Shown here piece by piece: positions 24,264-35,786 of a DNA stretch of 64,000 nucleotides. Each line of letters begins with the position of its first letter. Positions within the stretch are counted from its first letter, which is position 1. The notes beneath the pieces were generated by a model. That model was given only the letters and a program-made list of their open reading frames with translations. It had not been told where the DNA came from and did not search any database. This DNA is from Alitta virens (taxonomy: Eukaryota > Annelida > Polychaeta > Phyllodocida > Nereididae), in assembly GCA_932294295.1 (NCBI GenBank), contig OW028575.1, positions 12,590,058-12,654,057 of the forward strand, given 5' to 3'. Both the position numbers and the translations under genes were made by a program.

Positions 24264-27200
24264 CTGAAATATGAAACAAAATTGAACATATGGCTAAAGA
24301 CATTATACTGAACATCAAGCAATTAACAAGAATTTCAGTAAGACAGATAATCTAATAATGTTTTAAAGAAAGTTTCCAAGATTTATCAGAAGTACATAGT
24401 ATCTTTTTAACCTTTGTAAAGCCAAATAATTATGCTCCAACAGAGTTTTAATATAGTCTGGCCCACAAGTTGACATTTACTGGAACAAAATACTGTTCAC
24501 TTACATTTCCACATATTCTCTTTAATAAATTATAACCATTCTTTACATTCCAATAACAAATCTATCAATTTTCCTTTATTTCTATCTAACGTTTTACAGA
24601 TTTTCCTTTATTTGGGTGATTTTAACAACAATTTCATTTAAGTCATTTGTATGTCCATCTTGGCCCGACTTTACATAGTCATAAATTCTTACCGGAGGGA
24701 AGGCATAGCCCATGGCTCTCATGTGTTGCAGTTGTTTCTGCTGCTCCAGTCTCATCTGCATCTCTCTCTCTTGTTCCGCCATCCTTTGTAAAGCCAATTG
24801 TCTTTGATACTCCAGGTATTCCTGTAAGATGGAAAAAAATACCAATGTGTGTTTGAAAGTAACAGGTAGTCAAAGGGTTTTTCCTTATCATTTTCAAGAT
24901 ACATCACTAATAATTTTGGATATTTAGCACAACACCTATTTGTAATACAATAAATCTCACCTATCATAAAAAGAAGTTAATTAAGAATCAGAATGACTAC
25001 ACCACAGAAAATTCTAAAATCTTGTAATCATAGGGATATTTTGGCTGTTTTAACAAAATCTACCCATGACTTTTTCACTTTCTACCAAGCAATAGGCGTT
25101 AATTTACTTTCTCCTGCAAATATATCGCAACATAGGCAAACAAATTGCTGTCATTCCTCCTAACTGTTTCTCATAATACTTGAGAACCTCTTCTATATCG
25201 TTGCCATGGTGACCCAAGGAATTATCTGCAAACTACAGATTCCTAACATCATCTCATTATGCTGATGCAACACCTACAATTTCTAGTGATGCAAATCCTT
25301 TAATTAACCTCATGTGGCTCAAATGATAGAAAAGAGGGAAAACAAGGACAATGGCACCTTGACATACAATGTATTAGCTAAATGCTTTCTCATTAAAAAT
25401 GGGTGCATGCAGTGCAACTACATTAGCAGACACTCAAATACAGGTAAAACTCTACGATAGCTCAAGGCAGTCTCAAAACAATACCTAAAAAGCTAAGCGC
25501 GGGTGGTTACAAGACATCAAAATTTCAAATAATTTGTCCAAGAAATATATTCTAGTGCTGAAGAGTGCAAAAAGTACAGCGATTGCCTTGAAAGATTTTG
25601 AATGGAAGCGAGAGACCACAATGTCAGGTATCCTACAGTAAACAAAGTGTTTTGAGAGAATTCTGGTTTTGTGGGTGCCATCCCATTGACTATTTATTAC
25701 AGGGTATATGTCTTTCAACATTTAATTAGCTTGATTTAAAGTAAGGCCGACTGGAACATAAAGTTTCTTTCGGATTATTTTGTTAGTTTTAATTATTTTG
25801 TTAATTTTAGTTATTTTTTAATTTAAATTTCCCCCCCCCCCCCCCCCCTATGAATCGAGGTTCAAAAGCCAAAAATTGAGTGTCATATGTCCATTTTTTG
25901 TCAGATGCCTTAACAAAAAATTCAGGTCGGCCCTTGTAAAGCCGAGTCAGTCGTAAATCGGAAACAATTTCATATAGTACAACTAACCTGCTTCTTCTGC
26001 CTCATGATCTCCAGCTTATGTGCCATAGCAATCTGTCTCTGTCGCTCAAGTTCCTCCTGCTCCCTTCGTCTCTTTTCACGATGTTCTTCACGGAGAGCAT
26101 CCAGCGCTTCCCTGGCATCTCTGATCTGGGCTAGTTTATCCTGCAGACTTTCATAATGACCTACAAAATCAACAACAATCCGTTACATACAACTATTGCT
26201 ACACAGATATTGGTAGACTTAGTGTCGAAGAATATTATTGTACATTTGTTCAATGAACAATGGATACTCCGTGTATGAGCCACATGTACAGATGTCAACT
26301 ATAAATCAGGGATGTGATTGATCATTGAAAATTTCAGGATCAGTAAGGGGGGGGGGGGGGCGCCAAAAAAAAAAAATTGAATTTGCACGAATCATGAGGG
26401 TCAATTTCACATGCCAAAAAAAAAAGGATTCCGGAAAAAAAACCAGAAACATCACATCCCTGATAAATGTTAAATTCATGAATACTGATCCAGTTCACTG
26501 AGTCATGCATCTTGTTACCATGGTATTTACTGGATTTATCTCACAGTTTCAGCACCTAGATTTCATCTGTGGCTGACACTGTGGTGGTATAACACCCCAC
26601 TTGTTTTCAATCATTGAACCATGCTGAATTACACCATGTGAATAATGCATCATAATTATTATCATTAACCTTATATATAATATGATGAAAACATGATAAG
26701 GTGACTTCTAGCATCTCGGATCTGCCGATATGATGAAAAATGTGTCAACAGAAAATATAATGATAAGGCATGTTATTTAATATAAAATTTTGTCTTTAAA
26801 TGTTTGACTGACTGACCCCTAAAAAAATGCCCTGAGAGGATCCGAGAAGCTAAAGATCAAATAAGTGTGGCCTAAAGGTTATAAAATCACTCACTTCTAG
26901 TTTCGTCCTGCTGGTCCATGTACTTCAGGAGCTGAGGGTGCATGGAATTCAGTGTCATGAACAGAGTTTGAACAGAAGAGTCGTTCGCGATGCTTCTGCC
27001 ACGAAGCGAATTGCTCTTCATTCGGTTGACAAATATCTCGATGCTACTTCGCAAAGCATTCAGGAACTGCTCCTCTTCACCCACTTCACCATTCTGGTAC
27101 TTTTGGGCAAAATTTGAATTGGTCAGTTCTTGTCCATTAGTCACAGTTGCGGCAACATTATTTGGCTGCTCAGTGCGAATCTGAATTGCGTAATGGAACC

Positions 27201-30200
27201 AAAAAAAAGAAATAAAATGCAAATAAAACAAGGAAATAAATAAAACAAGAACACAAAGACATAATAATTCTATAATAACACAATTTATCAAAAACCATGT
27301 AGCTAAGACCATAAATCAGAAAATAATTTCAAATTCATATCATGTGAATGAAAACACCATAAAATATAAATGATCTTCTCATAAATAGAAAGTATGGTTA
27401 TTAATAGTATTTCATACAATATAATTATCAATAACTTCCTCATGGGCCTATCAATCAAATATATTTACAATCTACAGATCTTAATAATTTCAAATAAAAT
27501 GATGTCTTTCTTTCCTTACACTTACACATTCAACCCCTTCCTTCTAATTATTTAGTATGTTTAAAGCCTTGATAGTAAGAAGTGGTAAAATGACCACCAT
27601 TAATTACTGCACCAATCATTATACCCACCTCGGAAGTTTTGTTGGGCTGACCCTTGGCTTCACTGGTAGCAGTGGGGGCAGAAGGCGCAGAGGCACTTTT
27701 CTGATCATCCCTCTTCTGTTCCCAATAGTTTCTATTCAGATATCTGGCCAATTCAGGATCCATGTCCGAAGTGTCCAGCATTGGGGCAGTGACCTGTAAG
27801 CAGCAAATGAAATCTTCATTTAACATCAAGGTGATGTTAATAAAGTAAAACAACTCCATCAGTCAAACAGAAACATTTATTCTTCATCGCATCCCTTAAC
27901 ACTGACTAATGATTGCTGCATTGATTTAAAGAGACTGCAAATCAATAACGACATGGCGAATATTCTGGCACAGAACTATATGTAACTTATTATTTAATCA
28001 TTGTACAACAGACATTGGTAAAATGGCTCAAGTCTAATATAAACCCGTGATGTCATTTGCTTGGATTCAGTGTATGACGTCACAAACATATTACTACTTT
28101 ATTTTTAATTAATTGTTTCCTTTTCTAGTGGGCTTCCTCCAAACCCCCACCAAACTACACAAATGTTAATCTAATTGTGCTATAACTAAAAATTATGATA
28201 AAAATATTAATATATTTATAATAAAGAACCGAATCACTGTTAATATACCATTGGCACTATTTAAGTTAATATTAGACTTGACCAGGTAAAATGACCACCA
28301 TGTCAACAGCAAATTTCAAGGCCCAATAGGAAATGCACACATGACAAAAATTCCAACACCCACAAAGATCTATTTTTCAAAAGAACCCTTTCTCTCATTG
28401 TCTAGAAATGAGTTCCAAAATGCTGTTACATCATGTTTCCATTCGTCAATTGCACAAGTGTTGTTCCAGTCATTTTAAAATATTGTCATTATTTCTTTCA
28501 ATGCTTTCTATTATTTATTAATGTACAAACAACACATACTGTTACTGGCTGGGCATAGGTCGGATTGTTAGGAGGTGTGGAAGAGTCTGCAGCAGTAGTT
28601 GTCTTGCTGTACAAAGAGTAGTTATTTCTGAGGCGATCCCTCTGCAAAGTGAAAAAAAAAAAAAACGCTTAAGAAACAAGAACAGTAAAGTCTCTAAATT
28701 GTCAAAATTGGAAATCAGATAATTGGCAAATATGTAAACTATACACTCAGTACAGACTGAATACATATCTAGCTACAAATCTGAAGTAATCTACAAATTA
28801 AAATGAATTTAAAGACAATTTTGACCAAAAATTATATTGAAAACAAATCCTAAATTACAGCACATGCAAGCATGAATTTTAAAATCAAATTCGAAAAATT
28901 CATATGAGCATCATATTCATCTAAAAAGGATTACACTGTTTACCTTTGTCCTCTGGTAAAACACAAAATTACAAATAACCTATTAGTCATATTATTTTGA
29001 CAAAGTATGGTATATCAAGAAGTTTGTCACAAATGTTAGATTTTCTTCCAACTCCCAATTTCGCAGACACAGAAATGTGACACTGTTTGAAATTGTTAGT
29101 CTGCTCACTTTTATTGTGACAACCAGCCGCAGTATAAAGTATTGTTATTATTTCATAATTTTAAGTATATTATAAAAAGCTAGGAGTTTTTTTATGACTT
29201 CAAAAATGGGAAATCCTCAAGATAAGTAAACAGTCAAAATGCCTTCCACTAAGGTCAAATAATAGTTGTGCTGGTGCTGGAAGAAACGATTAACTTCATC
29301 TGGCCTAGCGCAAGGTCAATGACCTATGGTCACCCACCTCTTTGGCTTTAGCTTCAGCTTCACTTTTAGAAAGAGCAATGGCAAGAGCTAGCTCTTCTTC
29401 TTCTTGCTGTTCTCTATCATTTTGAGTTGGAGGCACCTGAAAAATTTGTTGCACATTGATCAATTAAAGAGTGATTGAATGGGTTAACACATACAGTGAG
29501 TCAGTGACACCACGATATATCATTAATACTAACAGAACCTTCTCCAAGTACCTACACTTGACAACACGGAGTGTCGATTCGCTATGACACCAAACATCAC
29601 CACCCTAGTTGTCTCTTGGTAAGTGATTGCATGAAAGGGTGTAGGGTACAAATAGAAAAATGTTGTAGACTGACTGGTTGCAAAAAAATATGGGATATGC
29701 TTGCTCACATGGAGGGGTCATACAGCAAGAACTACTACATCTAACTTTCTCTTAAATTTTCAGTCAAGTTTTTGACTAGTTTACAATAAACCCATACTCT
29801 TAGACAACAACTGACATAAACACACCTGCGCCTGTTGAGCCAAAGGACTGCTGACATATTCCGAAGGTAGGTCATCCTCCTTCTTGCCACTCGTAGGTCT
29901 ACAAATGAAGAGTCATGATGATAGCTGATCGGACTGACTTTATACATTACATCATATAGCCTTCAAGAAGTTTGTAAAGCTGGATGCAACGCAACATGTT
30001 GCAACATAAGGTAAACTTTAAATTTGCCAAATGGAATTATTTGCTTCCATGAGCATGTACGCTAACATGCAGTTTGATCATTGTACATTGTGATATCACA
30101 CATTACATGACAATATCAAAAAACAAAATAGGATGATGCAGTGGCTGATATAGGTATTCATTATTACAAGCAATTTTAAAATAACTTTGGAAACAGATTA

Positions 30201-33200
30201 GTGGTAGTGAGAGAACTCCGTTTCTAATACAGTATTGGAGTGAGACTAGTGCTTCTTTTTCATTTAGTCTTGCATCATCATAATACAGTTTATATTTAAA
30301 AAAAAAACAGCTCAATTCAAAATTTTTATTAAACACTTACTTGTTCAACTGGTCAAAGCACGAGTCACAGACTCGGACTTCTTTCTCGATACCAAACCTG
30401 GGAATGATCGAAGTCTTTGAAGAACACTTTCCACAGAAAACTTGTCCACAGTTGCGGCAATGGTGCTGAAATAACATACATAAACACTGCAACTCCCTGA
30501 CATGAGAAATAATTAGTTCAGTAACAGGGAGATTGAATTTATGAGATCCACATTTATTTTTAATGTTTTTCAAGGCACACAGAACATTTTTCGTTCATTC
30601 AAACTTAATATTATCCATAAACTGTAATGTACAAATAAAACATTCCATTACATGATTCATGTACCAAGATTCCTTGAAATTACATGTACTGTATTTGCAT
30701 AAAACCATAAAGAAATATTACCTTTCTCTGAACCATGGTGAACTGTACTCGACACCTGTGACAAACTTCCCCATCTTTCCACTCCGGAGCCTTCTCAGCC
30801 GTGAACATGGCATCAGCCTCCTTCAGTTGCGGGAAGGTGTAACCTGCGATTGACACAAATAAAGCCATAAATTGCGCTTACAAGAGAATGACAGAGATAG
30901 TCTGCACACGTGTTGTTCAATTGACTTCAAAATAACATAAATTTTTGTTGAACGCTCGCTGTCTTATTACAAATTAATTAAGCAGTCAGTAGCCAGTAGC
31001 TAGTACAACAAGCCTAGTATAGAAATGACAAACCAGATATATATTTATTTTAGATCTATCATCAAACTGCACATCTGTTCACATATGTGTAGTTTCATAT
31101 GCATAGGTGTATGCCTTGATTTGAAACTGAGTGAATGACACATTAAAAATGAATACACAGACAAGAGACTTCCTGATAAGCAATAAAATGCTATGTTATT
31201 TCAGCACCATTGCCGCAACTGTCAAACAAGGTATGCCTCCTCAGGCAATTTGAACAACATAAAAAATTGCTATTTACATAACTACACCCTGCACAACAGA
31301 GCAAAGAAATAATTCAATGGCAAATTGGCAATTCATTGCAGCTTCTATGGGTATTCTTTATCGTTTTTCAAGACTGTTGTCACTATAATGCAGCCACTCT
31401 CTGTGGTAAACATACCACATTCCACTCACTGACTCACCAAATTCACCCCACAGATCCATAATAAACTCCCTCCACTGTATGTATGTATACAAGATAAACA
31501 ACAACAATATAATGGCTTGAACTGATCACAAATCCAGGATCAACCAGTCCTCGAATTAAGCTCAAGAATAAAACCAATCAATATCTAGTCCACTCAGGTG
31601 TTTGAAACGCCACAGCAAGTTATGAGGTCATAGTCTAGTTTAATTCTCTCACCTTAGTTCTCGGCTGATAAAGCAACTGACTCACTGCCACATGCACAAC
31701 AGCCATACAGTTATAAATAGCTACATGACCTAGTTGCATAAACAATTAGCCATGTGGACTGACAATGCAAAACGAATGACAAACCTAAAAATAGGACAAC
31801 AGACTGACACTCCTGACCTACTTGCTGAAGTTAAGTTGTAGTTTTGATGTACCTAAATTACAAATAAGGATGCTGTCATCCTATTTAAATCCAATTAATT
31901 GGTATGGGACAAAAAAAAAAAACTTAAGCCACATCTTACTGATAAAGATCACATCACCACTGAACAATGCTAAAGGTGATTATAAAACACCACTGATGTA
32001 CAAAGTCTACAAAAACAAAAGACTCAACATCCTTCCAACATGAACTGATTAGTCACACTCTCTTTTGGTACTGATACGATGACACTAGCATGCATAAAAC
32101 ATTCACACTTTAAAAGGTTTATAAAGCATTAAATTATCTATCTACCACAAAATGTTCCACAGAGGATAAGTAAATAAATGGACTCACCCTCCATTTTCAT
32201 CAAGTGGAAAGTATCCTGCACAACTTTGTAACCAGGTTCATTACGAAAAGCATGGGACCAAACTTGAATTAGCTCACAAATTTTGGCCTTCACTGGATCA
32301 GGGCGAACCTAAAAAGAAGGAAGAAAACCATCAACAATTATTTTAAAATGTACAACTTCCTGGTTCTAGATAGGAAATAAAGACTCATATAATCATGATA
32401 ATATTCAGGGTAGCATTTCGGACCTACTGTCATCTGGAATATATTCAAGGTGAGGAAGATAGGCTATCACAATACTGTGTATTATTTTAAGCTTGAGGAT
32501 TGAAAATATGAAGTAGTAATTATATTTTAGAAGAAATTGAGAAATGTCTTTTAGTGATATTTATGTTAAAAATATTGTCACTTACATCAAAAATATTGTT
32601 GACATTCAATTGATTATATATGGTTGGAATACTGGCTTAAGTCACCAGTGACTATTTAAACTATTGTTTATAGATTTGAAGTATAACACCTGGCTTGGTT
32701 GATGCCACCAGGTACTTGTATTATTGTATAATGAAAAACAAACACATTGCTAATCTCGAGACTGTGACAAGGGTTTCCCTCATCTTCAGTGTAGATTTAA
32801 GTAAACAGAAGCAGCTGTATTTTTTATTTTTTACCCCCATGCAACTGCTCATCTTCATCTTTCACCTTAATACACTTTGTAAGTTTTCATAAATTTTAAT
32901 TTTTATGTAATTAGTTCTGTTGTGATATCATAATTACTGTCATTTTGATATATTATTTAAAATAACACAAATTTTTTATTTGATTAGTTTTCCCAGGGTG
33001 GGCTCAAGTAGCCACCTCCTTGCAACTACTTTTTGTGTATAATCATAATGTTAAACAAAATAGGACATCATATAGTCTAGTTTTTTGTATTTATCTAAAT
33101 GTTCTGTATCACATTTTTAAAGTTGCGCTTGAACTGTCTCATATTCATTACCTGTAGACACCCAGGTATATACAGTGCATATAAATAAGCTGCATAGTGC

Positions 33201-35395
33201 ATACGCAATACAAGCAATTTTGTATCATATAAAAACACCATTTGATATTGATTTTATAACGAGAATAGATTAGGCAAGAAAATATGCAGGCCTTCATAAA
33301 GGTGTAGAAAGCTTGCCAGTGCATTAACTATGCCTTCACCAGGTCAAAGAAATGCCAATTTTGAGAAATTTGTATCAGATATAGTTGTGGGACCAGCTGT
33401 ACACAGCAAGCTATGTAAAGCTCACATACCTCACTAGCTGTAGCTGGAGAATTATCTATTTCCTATATGCACAGTAGGTAACATATTCATATAATGACGT
33501 CTGGTTAAATCTATACACCTACTCTCTTAATCAGTCAGTCATCTCTAAATTATTTGGACATTTTCATCACGATACAGTTGGGTTATGCAACAGAAACAGA
33601 CGGGGCACTCCCCAAAAAAAAAGAACAAGGAAAGGGATTGTCATACCATATAACTACACTTGCCTGGTATTTACTAGAATGGCATATCAAATGTGTGATC
33701 TGATGCAGCTCTGGCACTAAGCCTCACACGTCCCCACAGGTGGGTCGATGAGTGAGGCTTATTGCGAGGTAAATATTCAACAAGAAATCGATGATTACAG
33801 GAGAGTCAGGAAAAATAAAAACGAGGGATGGGATCATGGAAGACTATGTAGAGCCGATGACTGCTCAAATATAGTCAAAACTGTGTTAAGTGATCACTTA
33901 AGGAATAGAGCAATCTGGACATTCAAGACAGGTGGTTAATTAATAGGGTTTAAAACAATGGAAATTCAGTCTGGGGAAGTTGCAATTTGGTGTCCGTTCT
34001 TTACAGGTAGCCATTAGAGCAGGTTTAGCTGTATTTTGAACAGTGGCGATTAATTTGAAAAATCTTGCACTTCAGTAGGATTTAACCAAATGCCCACCTG
34101 TTTTTGAGTCATATTTTTTTTTCATAAATGGACAGAAAGGTCAACCCCCTGCCCCCCCCCCCCCCTGAAAAAAAAAAAGGAATATTTTTTTCTTTAATAC
34201 TAAACCAAAAGTACCTTGACAATGTCTTTGAAGAATTCCATGAACTCTTTAGTTGCCACTTCTTGATGAACCAGTGATCCGCAATTTTTCACACATGACT
34301 CTAGAACCTAATTGTGTAGTCAAACAGTAGAATATAGTAACAGCTAGAGCAGAAACAGATCTTTATAAATATGACGGACAAACACCATTTTTTGCATGGG
34401 ATGCTATTATTACTGACCTGCAGAGCATACAAGCTGATGTGAGGATTTTCACTGTTAATCTTCTTTCTCAGAATAGAAACAACATATTTTGGGCTGCAAC
34501 AACAAACATAAATTTGTGTAGCATTGACACCTTGCTTTTCTGTGTACATAACAGATAAGCAGTTCATTAACTGACATCATAATCATGTCTATCAGTTAGC
34601 CGTGTTTTACATGCAGACATGCCAAAACTCCCGTATCGAAGGGAAAACTCCCGAATTTGGTGCTAAATCTGCTCTGTTCTTCTGATCTCCCAAATGACAA
34701 GTTAATTCTCGAAATTGTTTGCAACACTTTTAATTTTGATGCATAGTTGTCACATCTTATTATAGCCATTATAGTTAGTACAATGATGTCTGTGAAAGTC
34801 ACACTTACGAAGCATCACCACCTCGGATGAAATCGCATATCTGAATTATCGAATCCCAGTCGGGCTCCAGTAAGAGCTGGCTGGTTGCTTTGTCTGCAAA
34901 AGACAGATTTTATTTGTTTAACCCTGACCTTCACAGCTGGAATCAAACTTTGTAACAGATCTGTTAAATCAGATCAAGCAAAAATCATTATTTTGCATTT
35001 GACTCAAGTCTTCGTTTTTTAATGTACAAATTACAATATGTAATTTTGGTGTTTTTTTTTTACATCAACTGTCCACAGCGAGTCAACAAAGGCCTCCATC
35101 AAGTTCATGCAGGTCTGTTGACAAACAAATGAAGCCTCGAAAGCTCTGTTTATTCACATTGTATAACAGAATATGATGCTAACTTTATCATGTATGCACA
35201 AACAGCTGCATTTTGGTGTCTGAAAGTAGCACAAAAAGCTGCCAACACCACTTCAGAAAGTCATCAAAGTGTCACCATTTACAATGATTTAGTCATATTT
35301 AATCGGTTATTTACATTCTATACCAAATTTAAGTTCATCTGCATTCTTTGTTTACCTATAAGGCGGTCAATCCCCGCTGTAGAACGTCCGAACAT
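23112..35395 (-). CDS. HGS: Hepatocyte growth factor-regulated tyrosine kinase substrate (Hrs), ESCRT-0 subunit, complete
   Basis: Sixteen coding exons in transcript order: 35395-35356, 34893-34809, 34493-34418, 34307-34215, 32308-32188, 30843-30722, 30465-30341, 29898-29826, 29436-29338, 28641-28546, 27793-27629, 27180-26895, 26160-25988, 24821-24693, 24263-23843 and 23314-23112. They total 2307 bp, 768 codons plus TAA, and every phase matches. Human HGS has 777 residues. Domain order is VHS (about 1-140), FYVE (160-220), UIM (257-272), PSAP (347-350), helical core and coiled coil (about 365-560), a Pro/Gln/Gly-rich tail, and a terminal LICFD clathrin box. In the family, Hrs binds endosomal PI3P through FYVE and ubiquitinated cargo through VHS and UIM, and recruits TSG101 (ESCRT-I) through P(S/T)AP. 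It forms ESCRT-0 with STAM. The start is the first ATG after an in-frame stop and gives [19 protein letters not shown], like other Hrs N-termini. It is transcribed away from ARL16. Confidence 0.97.
25833..25849 (+). repeat. Poly(C) tract in HGS intron
   Basis: An uninterrupted run of about 17-18 C, G-rich on the HGS coding strand. Confidence 0.93.
26346..26379 (+). repeat. Poly(G) then poly(A) tract in HGS intron
   Basis: A run of about 15 G, then CGCC, then a run of A. Confidence 0.93.
27629..27793 (-). other. HGS: HGS exon with [14 protein letters not shown] block and PSAP motif
   Basis: This 55-codon exon contains the Hrs-specific [16 protein letters not shown] block and a Ser/Ala/Pro-rich stretch that includes PSAP at residues 347-350. 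In the family, P(S/T)AP motifs bind the UEV domain of TSG101 and link ESCRT-0 to ESCRT-I. The position is nearly the same as in human HGS (348-351). Confidence 0.88.
29338..29436 (-). other. HGS: HGS ubiquitin-interacting motif exon
   Basis: This 33-codon, phase-0 exon encodes an acidic run followed by [17 protein letters not shown]. That matches the UIM core e-e-e-x-phi-x-x-A-x-x-x-S-x-x-E. The Hrs UIM is known to be double-sided, binding ubiquitin on both helix faces through offset Ala/Ser positions; ALAIALSKS is compatible with this. Confidence 0.9.
30341..30843 (-). other. HGS: HGS FYVE zinc finger (two exons)
   Basis: Exons 30843-30722 and 30465-30341 encode the FYVE finger. It has the WxxD motif (W160), the basic RKHHCR patch at residues 178-183, and all eight zinc ligands in four CxxC pairs: C166/C169, C182/C185, C190/C193 and C212/C215. 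The PI3P-binding signature is intact. The intron falls between K179 and H180, splitting the basic patch. Confidence 0.95.
33872..34031 (+). mobile_element. MITE-like element, second copy, with TA flanks
   Basis: The ends TAGTCAAAACTG and CAGGTTTAGCTG are diverged inverted forms of the 14178 element's termini. TA dinucleotides flank both sides (33870-33871 and 34032-34033). The interior keeps 'gtgttaagtgatca' and 'gtagccattagagcagg', matching the intron copy. It lies in an HGS intron and has not expanded into a satellite. Confidence 0.65.
34146..34178 (+). repeat. Poly(C) then poly(A) tract in HGS intron
   Basis: A C run interrupted by one TG, followed by GAAAAAAAAAAAG, close upstream of the 34215 exon boundary. 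Confidence 0.9.
34215..35395 (-). other. HGS: HGS VHS-domain exons (residues 1-98)
   Basis: The first four coding exons encode [15 protein letters not shown], a [10 protein letters not shown] helix, [14 protein letters not shown] and [12 protein letters not shown]. This is the conserved order of VHS helices in Hrs. The domain finishes in the fifth exon (32188-32308), which contains [14 protein letters not shown] sequence (read here as [19 protein letters not shown]). VHS domains bind ubiquitin on sorted cargo. Confidence 0.93.
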
Positions 35396-35463
35396 ATTGA
35401 AAACTTGACAGAAATGATCAGTCCACCTTCGATCCCGTCACTGTCTTATGATGGCTGCCCAAA

Positions 35464-35471
35464 TGACGTCA
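35464..35471. promoter_or_regulatory. Consensus CRE (TGACGTCA)
   Basis: A perfect 8-bp palindromic cAMP-response element lies about 70 bp upstream of the HGS start codon. A GATGGCTGCC word resembling a YY1 site lies immediately beside it (about 35450-35460). CREs close to the TSS are common in divergent housekeeping promoters. Function is inferred from sequence only. Confidence 0.6.
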
Positions 35472-35653
35472 TCAAAATGATCCCGTTCAGTCATGGTCAA
35501 AACAAGGAGCAAAACAAACTACAAAATCCAAGCCAAAACCTCGTCTGATAAAAGTTGAAGCTGGACAGTAACAATTAGCGAAAAAAACTGGACATAATGC
35601 ATATTTTTTGCAGTATTTTGACTGATTATAGAGGGCGCTACGACGGAATCCCC

Positions 35654-35670
35654 ACTTCCGGGGTTTCCCC
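35654..35670. promoter_or_regulatory. Overlapping ETS-like and kappaB-like sites
   Basis: ACTTCCGG (35654-35661), the reverse complement of CCGGAAGT, overlaps GGGGTTTCCCC (35660-35670), a near-symmetric Rel/NF-kappaB half-site pair. They lie about 120 bp upstream of the ARL16 ATG. ETS motifs are frequent in TATA-less divergent promoters. Use of the kappaB-like site is speculative. Confidence 0.5.
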
Positions 35671-35786
35671 AGGAATAATTTGACAGCTGTCAAATGAAAT
35701 GTTGTGGTCATAGAACTGTCAGATCTTCGTGGATTGTGTTAGATATGCTCCAGTTGATCCTCTGAAAAGAGCGCTAGACAAGCCTC

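Larger units (their letters stand above)
35396..35786. promoter_or_regulatory. Divergent HGS/ARL16 promoter region
   Basis: These 391 bp separate the ATG of HGS (−) from the ATG of ARL16 (+), so both promoters and 5' leaders must lie here or overlap the genes. The segment contains a palindromic CRE, a CCGGAAGT-type ETS site and a GGGGTTTCCCC kappaB-like site. No TATA box stands out, consistent with a housekeeping-type divergent promoter. Transcription start sites are not determined. Confidence 0.8.

Noticed and set aside
23822..24322. 166-codon minus-strand frame overlapping the HGS tail exon
   Set aside because: It is a different frame of the same GC-rich exon; the spliced HGS frame ending PEAQLICFD is the supported one.
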